From JAZLIC01 sp045617225 (GTDB lineage: Bacteria; Bacillota; Clostridia; Monoglobales; Monoglobaceae): 12,718 nucleotides of DNA. The stretch is from positions 1 through 12,718 of the forward strand of contig JAZLIC010000015.1 of the NCBI GenBank assembly GCA_045617225.1, in the 5' to 3' direction. Position 1 is the stretch's first letter. Each line of letters opens with the position of its first letter. A model generated the notes under the pieces. The model searched no databases. It saw only the letters and a list, made by a program, of their open reading frames with translations, and was not told the origin of the DNA. Both the position numbers and the translations under genes were made by a program. Below are positions 7,596 through 12,718 of this stretch, one piece after another.

Positions 7596-9245
7596 TTATG
7601 AAATTTTTACCGTTTGTTTTTCTTCGTCCCAATCAACATGGCAATCAAAAGCCTCAGAAATTGCTCTGACAGGCACCATAGTCTTGTCATTTATGAGTTG
7701 CGCCGGCACATCTAATTCTTTTTCCGCATAGGTTTGACCGTTTTCTATTATCATTGTGTTTGAGCCAATTCTTAACTTTACTTTTTTTGAATCTTTTGTT
7801 GCCGTTACTTCTTGGGTCGCCCCATTCCAATCGACGCTTGCCCCTAAAGCTTCAAATATCTCCCGAACAGGAACAAGAGTTCTGTCGTTTACGATAACAG
7901 GCGGTTGAGGAAAGGACAATTCTTCACCGTTTAGGGTAACCTTGATGGACGGCTTAATATACGGAGCACTCCACTCCCATAAATTTCCGACTCTATCATA
8001 GAATGTATTAGAAAAATAAGTTCCTACCCCTATAAATTTATATCCTTCTAAATATTGTTCGGTTTCGTATGACCCTGCATCTTGTCTTAAAAGAAGAGTT
8101 GACCTTAATACTCCGTTATTTTTATCAAACTCAAGCCTTAAATATGTCCTTGAAGGATAATCAACCGCACCGTAATTACATGAATCATTTGTTATAAACG
8201 ATATTTCACCCGTAGCAGTATTTTGCGCTACATATTGATATCTATCAACATAAAAATCGCCAACCGGTTTTTTAGAATACGACGGCAAAAGTCCTAATTC
8301 GTAGTCGGATTCAATTCTTGCCTTTTCTACTTTACCGTTTTTGATATAATAGATTTCCTCGTCCTCTTGTGATGTACCGTATTCACCCTCAAAACGGCTG
8401 CATTGTGTATGATATAATTCCGGCACACCGTCAAAATCTATATCTTGCAAGGTAAAAAACAAATTATTCTCGTCTTCATATCCATCGTACTTGAATTTTC
8501 TGAGTCCTGTTTGATATTCGTTTTTAATTTCTAACATTTTTTCGAGGTATAATGTTTCCCAAGAGTTATCAGAAGTGCTCATTTTATAACCATAATACTC
8601 CAAAAATGTGTCCCAACCCATGGAATTGATTTCAGATAAAGAAAATTCAGGCAATCTATATTCGCTCGGATCATTATTATTGAAGCCGGATAATTTTACA
8701 CATTTATTAAACAAGTCTATGTTCTCAGTTTCTTTAATTACCGGATAATCAAAATACTCACCATTAAATTCTTCTTTGTTCGTTAATATATGTTCATCTT
8801 TTATTTTACCATCTTCAATGGAATAATAATAACCGGGGAAATATCCCTCTTTTCCACATTGAAAAAACAACCCCGGATAGTTCTCTACTCTATAAAAGTA
8901 TGATGTTCTAAATCCTATATCGCCAATATATTTTATTTCGGAATCAAATTTGTAGACATGCCACACAGAGCCTGCCATATCTGTTGAATTATCATATATG
9001 ATTAATTCCGGTATATTATCCTGTTCAAAATCATTAAGCGAAAATGTGCTCACGCAATAATCATAAGGGACGCCGTCATTTTCATAATATTGTCCGAATG
9101 ATAGGTATTTTTGATTTAATACAAAATATTTGTATGCGTCACTCCAATTGTTGTACGCATTTGCCGTTACGGGCACAGCAAACATCAAACTCGCAATCAC
9201 ACTCAAAACCAATACTAAACTTATGATTCTTTTTTTCATTTTCAA
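7596..9245 (-). CDS. Secreted protein with stalk-like (copper amine oxidase N1-like) C-terminus
   Basis: The 549-residue protein starts with a classic signal peptide: MKMKKR, a hydrophobic stretch, then a cleavage site after VTANA near residue 30. The body has two similar acidic units, LNDFEQDNIPELIIYD (about 71-86) and LQDIDFDGVPELYHT (about 267-281). They resemble calcium-loop, FG-GAP-like strands of surface proteins. The C-terminal 115 residues hold two units of the Clostridial stalk domain: VNDRTLVPVREIFEALGASV DW and INDKTMVPVRAISEAF ... VDW. This domain is named after the N-terminal domain of copper amine oxidase but has no enzyme activity, and it is thought to give cell-wall or surface association. 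No catalytic motif was recognised. The start has an AAGGAGG site and a good promoter. Function unknown; surface exposed or secreted. Confidence 0.88.
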   Translation of the reverse strand: MKMKKRIISLVLVLSVIASLMFAVPVTANAYNNWSDAYKYFVLNQKYLSFGQYYENDGVPYDYCVSTFSLNDFEQDNIPELIIYDNSTDMAGSVWHVYKFDSEIKYIGDIGFRTSYFYRVENYPGLFFQCGKEGYFPGYYYSIEDGKIKDEHILTNKEEFNGEYFDYPVIKETENIDLFNKCVKLSGFNNNDPSEYRLPEFSLSEINSMGWDTFLEYYGYKMSTSDNSWETLYLEKMLEIKNEYQTGLRKFKYDGYEDENNLFFTLQDIDFDGVPELYHTQCSRFEGEYGTSQEDEEIYYIKNGKVEKARIESDYELGLLPSYSKKPVGDFYVDRYQYVAQNTATGEISFITNDSCNYGAVDYPSRTYLRLEFDKNNGVLRSTLLLRQDAGSYETEQYLEGYKFIGVGTYFSNTFYDRVGNLWEWSAPYIKPSIKVTLNGEELSFPQPPVIVNDRTLVPVREIFEALGASVDWNGATQEVTATKDSKKVKLRIGSNTMIIENGQTYAEKELDVPAQLINDKTMVPVRAISEAFDCHVDWDEEKQTVKIS

Positions 9246-9284
9246 AACCTCCTTATAATCAAAAAACTTATATACTTGCTTTGT

Positions 9285-9293
9285 ATTATATCA
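9285..9293 (-). promoter_or_regulatory. Extended -10 promoter of the secreted protein gene
   Basis: On the minus strand TGATATAAT is seen: a perfect TATAAT (9285-9290) preceded by TG at the extended -10 position. The -35 region is weak (TTATGC at the right distance), which is common for extended -10 promoters. It lies about 40 bases before the start codon. Confidence 0.65.
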
Positions 9294-9342
9294 TTTGCAA
9301 TAATTTAGCATAAGATTTTCACCTGTTTACCGCAAAGTAAAT

Positions 9343-9467
9343 TTGCGATTTTGCACCTTACTTCTTCCATATTCACATATTATGAGCAAAGCGAATAACA
9401 AGGTTCTCCAAAACACAGAAATCTTTGATTTCGTTTTGTTTTGGGAGGTTCTTATTACTTTTTACTT
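9343..9467. repeat. 125-bp repeat, copy 1
   Basis: This block matches 10767-10891 in the same orientation with 4 mismatches in 125 bases and no gaps. It lies just downstream of the stop codon (9508) of the MetA-like gene and before the promoter of the next minus-strand gene. Inside it is an inverted repeat, CAAAAC then GAAATC, TTT, GATTTC and GTTTTG (9409-9438), which could fold as an RNA or DNA hairpin. A short second shared block, GGACAATAAAGATAT, follows at 9478-9492. No long coding frame is shared in a plausible way, so a structured non-coding element is more likely. Confidence 0.9.
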
Positions 9468-9507
9468 CAAAAAACGCGGACAATAAAGATATCGTGATGC
9501 TTTATTA

Positions 9508-10386
9508 TTATCTGCAATAGTAATTTAACCAGTTATCAAAGATAAAAAAACTATTAGCTAATGACTCTTTTTTTATCCCATCATCCGGACTATCATTAAC
9601 ATAGTAATTAGTTGGGATATGTGGGGCTTTTCCCTTTTTGATATCCCTCAAATATTCGTTTTCAAGAGTGTCTGCAACATAGTCAAAGTGCAAAAGAGAA
9701 TAAAATACGTCATAAGCCCGCTCTCTGATAATTGTCGGACCGCCACTTTCGGTTTTTGATAAAATAATCAAACCCTCTTTTTTTGAAAGTTGTATCTCAT
9801 CAAACCCGATTTCTCGTGAATTCATAGCAAGAAATCTATTTGATAAACCATCAAATATTTTATCTTTCCTAAGTATCTCATTTTCAAAAATGCCATGCAA
9901 TTTTTCTTCATACCAAAAAGGCTGTACGCCATATCTCTGCATTATCGACCCAAAAGCACCCCAACAAATATGAAATTCACTTTTAACATGTTCCTTTGCC
10001 CAAGTATCTATTTCCTTGTACTCATCCCAAAACATATTATCAGGTCCCGGAATAATAGGAGCGCCTGTTATTATCAGGCCATCATAATACTCATCTTTTA
10101 TATCCGAAAAGGGTTTATAATATTTACTGTAATGTTCTATTGCTTCGTTCTGTTTGCCTTTGGAATACAAAAACTTTTCTGTATGCATAAAAGTAAGGTC
10201 CGTATCTACATCCGACAAACTGAGTTTTTCTATAATTCCCTGCTCCGTTCTCTCGATGGTTGTCATCATATTTAAAACAATAATTTTTACAGTTTTCTTT
10301 TCTGTTGGTACAGTTTTAAAAACCTGTAATCCCATCTTTTGCAACTCTTTTCCCACAGGCAAAAGATTACTCATATATACCGCCAT
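9508..10386 (-). CDS. Divergent homoserine O-acyltransferase (MetA/HTS) family protein
   Basis: MetA-family enzymes acylate the homoserine hydroxyl from an acyl-CoA, the first step towards methionine. The 292-residue product keeps the family fold signals: KIIVLNMM, DGLIITGAP, HICWGAFGS with the nucleophile C141, EYLRDIKKG with the homoserine-binding arginine (R248), PTNYYVNDSP and the NWLNYY C-terminus. H233 aligns with the catalytic histidine of the GHPEYD motif, but the motif reads LHFDYV, so the partner glutamate is an aspartate (D235). Other changes are unusual. The active-site K47 (E. coli) is replaced, APHSR reads AMNSR, the WRSH motif is absent, and isoleucine stands at the acyl-donor specificity position (residue 111 in E. 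coli). The start has an AGGTGA site. It may use another substrate or acyl donor. No methionine gene or SAM riboswitch is next to it. Confidence 0.85.
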   Translation of the reverse strand: MAVYMSNLLPVGKELQKMGLQVFKTVPTEKKTVKIIVLNMMTTIERTEQGIIEKLSLSDVDTDLTFMHTEKFLYSKGKQNEAIEHYSKYYKPFSDIKDEYYDGLIITGAPIIPGPDNMFWDEYKEIDTWAKEHVKSEFHICWGAFGSIMQRYGVQPFWYEEKLHGIFENEILRKDKIFDGLSNRFLAMNSREIGFDEIQLSKKEGLIILSKTESGGPTIIRERAYDVFYSLLHFDYVADTLENEYLRDIKKGKAPHIPTNYYVNDSPDDGIKKESLANSFFIFDNWLNYYCR

Positions 10387-10766
10387 GTCATCTCACCTTT
10401 TTAAAATATTCTTTTTATAGTCCGTTTTTCGCTGTTAAAACTAAAGTCGGCTCCCATGCAACAACAGAATAATTAAACTACAATTCCTGAACATCAAAAT
10501 CAGTATTTCTTTTTTTACAAAAGTCATCAATACTTAAATGTTTTTAACTTCCTATTTTTCTATCTATGCCACATGGAGATGCACATTTTGGGGTATCATT
10601 TATACGCTTAATTCTTGATACTCACATTCTTTCATCTTGTTTAACAATTAAATCACAAGACAATGTGACGGTTTTCTTGTCTTTTTTACAGTTCTCTATG
10701 TTTCTTACAATAGATTGTAACATATTATTTTTTAAAATTCAAGAATTTTCATTTAATCAAAATCGC
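10387..10766. other. Non-coding stretch upstream of the MetA-like gene
   Basis: This AT-rich stretch has no convincing gene on either strand. A possible minus-strand -10 box, TATAAA, lies at 10414-10419 without a clear -35 box. AAGACAA (10657-10663) and TTGTCTT (10677-10683) form a weak hairpin followed by T residues on the plus strand. No T-box or SAM-I riboswitch core was recognised, although the gene downstream belongs to a methionine-pathway family. Confidence 0.4.
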
Positions 10767-10777
10767 TTGCGATTTTG
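10758..10777. repeat. Perfect 9-bp palindrome at the edge of repeat copy 2
   Basis: CAAAATCGC, two bases, then GCGATTTTG. The right arm is the first part of the repeat that copy 1 also has; the left arm is particular to copy 2. Copy 1 instead shows GCAAA-GTAAA-TTTGC at the same edge, so both copies begin with a small hairpin but of different sequence. Confidence 0.7.
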
Positions 10778-10891
10778 CCCCTTACTTCTTCCATATTCAC
10801 ATATTATGAGTAAAGCGAATAACAAGGTTCTCCAAAACACAGAAATCTTTGATTTCGTTTTGTTCTGTGAGGTTCTTATTACTTTTTACTT
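10767..10891. repeat. 125-bp repeat, copy 2
   Basis: This is the second copy of the block at 9343-9467, in the same orientation, 121 of 125 bases identical. It lies downstream of the stop codon (10992) of the ABC transporter gene. The internal inverted repeat is conserved (10833-10862). Here a further stem, CACAGAA with TTCTGTG, is possible that copy 1 has lost through two changes. A terminator hairpin follows directly, then the second shared block GGACAATATAGATAT at 10935-10949. A plus-strand open frame through the copy looks like chance. Confidence 0.9.
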
Positions 10892-10928
10892 GCGAAAATC
10901 CTCATTCTTACGAACGAGGATTTTTGCG
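10892..10928. terminator. Bidirectional terminator hairpin beside repeat copy 2
   Basis: AAAATCCTC (10895-10903) pairs with GAGGATTTT (10916-10924), and the loop can add a short TTC/GAA stem. Read on the minus strand it follows the ABC transporter stop codon and would end that transcript; on the plus strand it ends in five T residues. Copy 1 of the repeat has no such hairpin at the same position, only CAAAAAACGC. Confidence 0.75.
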
Positions 10929-10991
10929 AATCGTGGACAATATAGATATTGGGGTTCTCACAACTGTCTTTTATATTAAATTATAGAGCCG

Positions 10992-12509
10992 TTAAAATTT
11001 AATTATTTTTTCCGGCTTTCTGTTTTTGGTCAATGTTTTCTTTGATATATAATTAGTCAACAACGAGAACAACCAAATAATTAAGAAATACATCAATGCC
11101 GTTGCAATCAGCGGGAAAAACGCATCATAAGTTCTCGCCCTTACAAGGTCGCTCATCTTTGTTAAATCCAGAACGGCAATATATCCCACTATAGATGTTT
11201 CCTGAATGATTGAAACAATCTCGCTTTTATATGCCGGTGTAAAATGCTCTATTGCCTGAGGGAAAATGATTCTGAAAAAGGCTTGGTTCTTGGAAAAGCC
11301 TTGTGCTCTTGCCGCTTCCATTTGTCCATTTCCGACAGCCTTTACTCCGGCTTGAATTATTTCGTAGAATGAGCATCCGAAAACCAACGAAAAACCGATA
11401 ACGGAAACAGCTATGTTTGTTATCGTAAAGCTTTTGAATATCACATAATACAAAACCATCAGCAAAACAACGGATGGCGTTGAGCTCATAATCCAACACA
11501 AAAAACCGGTTACACTTCTTTCGGTTTTCTTTCCGTGAAAACACCACAAGAATAACAACAAGCCCAGAAGAGTACCAAACAGCACAGATAATAAAGCTAT
11601 TAAAATTGTTGTTAAAATACCGCTTCCGAACATCTTCCATCTTGATTCTTTGATAAATGTTTTTTCAAAGCTATGTGATAAATTAGCCCAAAATCCGGTT
11701 CCGCTTCTGTTACTTGTATTATATGCGGCAATAACTTCGTATGTAAGATAGATGTCCGAAAAAATGATTTCTTCTGCTCTTTCATCATCTTTAATCAGTC
11801 CTGTTGCAATATCGCATTTGCCCGATGCAAGAGCTGCCGGCATTGCATCAAATTCCAATGGCTCAATTTTCGGTTCATATCCGTATTTTCTGCAAAACCG
11901 ATAAATCATATCAATATCATAACCAATCAATTCACCGTTTTCGCCCGTCATACAGATCGGCTCATATGCCGCCTCGGCAGTGCATCTTAAAATACCGTTT
12001 TCGCCGGTTATTCCGGACTTATCAACCGTACAGTTGTCCGGATCGTAATTTTCAATCCAATAATCGTGCATTTCATCATATTCGCCGTTCTCTTTAATCT
12101 CTTTCAGAAATTCGTTTATTTCCGATAAAATTTTATCTCCGTTATTGAATTTTGACACTCCGATACAACAATCATCAATTATTTGCATCGGTTCTTTAAT
12201 TCTTTCAAGGCTCGGATTTTCCTTTTTTTCTATCGGAAAGCTTGGGCTGTCCGTTAAAAAAACATCAATTTTTCCCTGCAAAACCGCCGGAATAAGTGAG
12301 GAGAAGTCGGTAAACATACAAATTTCAGCATCAGGGAACATTTCCCGAGTAAAAACTTCATAATTCAAACCTGTTTGAATACCGATTTTTGCGTTGTTCA
12401 AATCCTCAAATTCACCTATTCCGCCGACATTTTGCTCAGATTTAGGTAAAGACAAGAAAACCAAAGCTATTAAACAAAATGCAATTATAACCGGTAATAT
12501 TCTTTTCAT
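10992..12509 (-). CDS. Polar amino-acid ABC transporter, substrate-binding region fused to permease
   Basis: The 505-residue protein joins binding and membrane parts of an amino-acid importer, like GlnP-type proteins. It has an N-terminal membrane anchor (residues 4-21, no lipobox cysteine). Residues 35-155 match the second lobe of a family 3 binding protein (LNNAKIGIQTG, GKIDVFLTDSP, then KILSEINEFLKEIKENGEYDEM). Residues 168-262 match the first lobe (ENGILRCTAEAAYEPICM, GYDIDMIYRFC, ALASGKCDIATG, DERAEEIIFSD). Residues 290-490 are a HisMQ-type permease with several membrane segments and the EAA loop EAARAQGFSKNQAFFRIIFPQAI (398-420), which docks the ATPase. D87 and R244 align with the residues that hold the amino-acid amino and carboxyl groups in HisJ and GlnH. 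The start has a GAGGGGGG site and lies 15 bp after the upstream gene. The ATPase partner is not in the window. Confidence 0.9.
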   Translation of the reverse strand: MKRILPVIIAFCLIALVFLSLPKSEQNVGGIGEFEDLNNAKIGIQTGLNYEVFTREMFPDAEICMFTDFSSLIPAVLQGKIDVFLTDSPSFPIEKKENPSLERIKEPMQIIDDCCIGVSKFNNGDKILSEINEFLKEIKENGEYDEMHDYWIENYDPDNCTVDKSGITGENGILRCTAEAAYEPICMTGENGELIGYDIDMIYRFCRKYGYEPKIEPLEFDAMPAALASGKCDIATGLIKDDERAEEIIFSDIYLTYEVIAAYNTSNRSGTGFWANLSHSFEKTFIKESRWKMFGSGILTTILIALLSVLFGTLLGLLLFLWCFHGKKTERSVTGFLCWIMSSTPSVVLLMVLYYVIFKSFTITNIAVSVIGFSLVFGCSFYEIIQAGVKAVGNGQMEAARAQGFSKNQAFFRIIFPQAIEHFTPAYKSEIVSIIQETSIVGYIAVLDLTKMSDLVRARTYDAFFPLIATALMYFLIIWLFSLLTNYISKKTLTKNRKPEKIIKF

Positions 12510-12524
12510 ATATTTCCCCCCTCG

Positions 12525-12718
12525 CTATATAATCAATGTACAACAACACCCGTTATTGTTTTCTTCAAATTCAATTTCCTTAACGTAATGTGATAATAAT
12601 TTGTATTCGATTGAATTTTTAATTTCATCGTCATCAATACTTACTTTATCGTTTTCATAAGCGGTAAAGACCATCTTTAACATATTATCGTTTTTAGAAT
12701 ACTCTACGCTTATTAAAT
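12525..12718 (-). CDS. Partial unidentified protein, C-terminal end with three cysteines
   Basis: The minus strand has an open frame from the window edge to a TAG at 12525-12527. It encodes at least 63 residues with many Asp, Glu, Lys and Asn codons, as in the neighbouring genes. It includes VEYSKNDNMLKMVFTAYEND and IEYKLLSHYVKEIEFEENNN, and ends GCCCTLII. The start lies outside the window. The stop codon is only 15 bp before the ABC transporter start codon, so the two genes are probably in one operon. I do not recognise the family. It does not look like the end of an ABC ATPase. The coding call rests on the open frame, codon use and operon-like spacing. Confidence 0.6.
   Translation of the reverse strand, partial: LISVEYSKNDNMLKMVFTAYENDKVSIDDDEIKNSIEYKLLSHYVKEIEFEENNNGCCCTLII

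Noticed and set aside
9343..9467. Integron attC-like cassette site
   Set aside because: The gene-plus-repeat layout is reminiscent, but no GTTRRRY and RYYYAAC core pair was found and no integrase is present.
10387..10766. SAM-I riboswitch or T-box before the MetA-like gene
   Set aside because: No conserved core of either was found on the minus strand.
10566..10979. Plus-strand open frame of 137 codons across repeat copy 2
   Set aside because: It runs through the non-coding repeat and the terminator hairpin, has no ribosome binding site, and the equivalent frame is not kept as a gene in copy 1.
10992..12509. Two complete tandem binding domains, as in Lactococcus GlnP
   Set aside because: The two halves together are only about 230 residues, enough for one domain, and each half matches a different lobe.

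Overview
The window looks like a chromosomal segment of a low-GC Clostridia-type Firmicute, probably an anaerobic gut or environmental lineage. The evidence is AT-rich DNA with strong AGGAGG-type ribosome binding sites, sigma-A-like promoters, a perfect CIRCE operator before groESL, the radA-carD-ispD-ispF gene order, and a secreted protein with the 'copper amine oxidase N-terminal-like' repeats common in Clostridia. No rRNA, tRNA, CRISPR array, transposase or phage gene was seen.

Bases 1-5121 are a housekeeping block read entirely on the minus strand. A promoter at 5093-5121 drives radA (DNA repair and recombination ATPase), carD (RNA polymerase-binding regulator), ispD and ispF (two steps of the MEP isoprenoid pathway). 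The four genes are packed with short gaps or overlaps. A separate promoter with a CIRCE operator at 1896-1961 drives groES and groEL; groEL runs off the left edge. Two start codons in this block deserve correction: radA probably begins at a rare ATT codon and carD at GTG.

Bases 5187-7420 hold two single-gene units that converge. One is a membrane-bound processive-type family 2 glycosyltransferase on the plus strand with its own promoter. The other is an SGNH/GDSL hydrolase on the minus strand with its own promoter and a bidirectional terminator. Between them lies a GC-rich, palindrome-rich intergenic element that resembles a small non-autonomous mobile element.

Bases 7420-12718 are an accessory region, all minus strand and loosely spaced. 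It holds a secreted protein with a stalk-like C-terminus, a divergent homoserine O-acyltransferase (MetA) family protein, an amino-acid ABC transporter protein that fuses a substrate-binding region to a permease, and the tail of an unidentified gene ending in three cysteines. Its most striking feature is a 125-bp repeat, present twice in the same orientation at 97% identity. A third, shortened relative may be present. Each copy lies just beyond the stop codon of a minus-strand gene. The transporter is also notable: its binding region appears to carry the C-terminal lobe before the N-terminal lobe, as in a circularly permuted binding protein.

All calls come from reading the sequence and from remembered family motifs. 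No database search or structure prediction was run.
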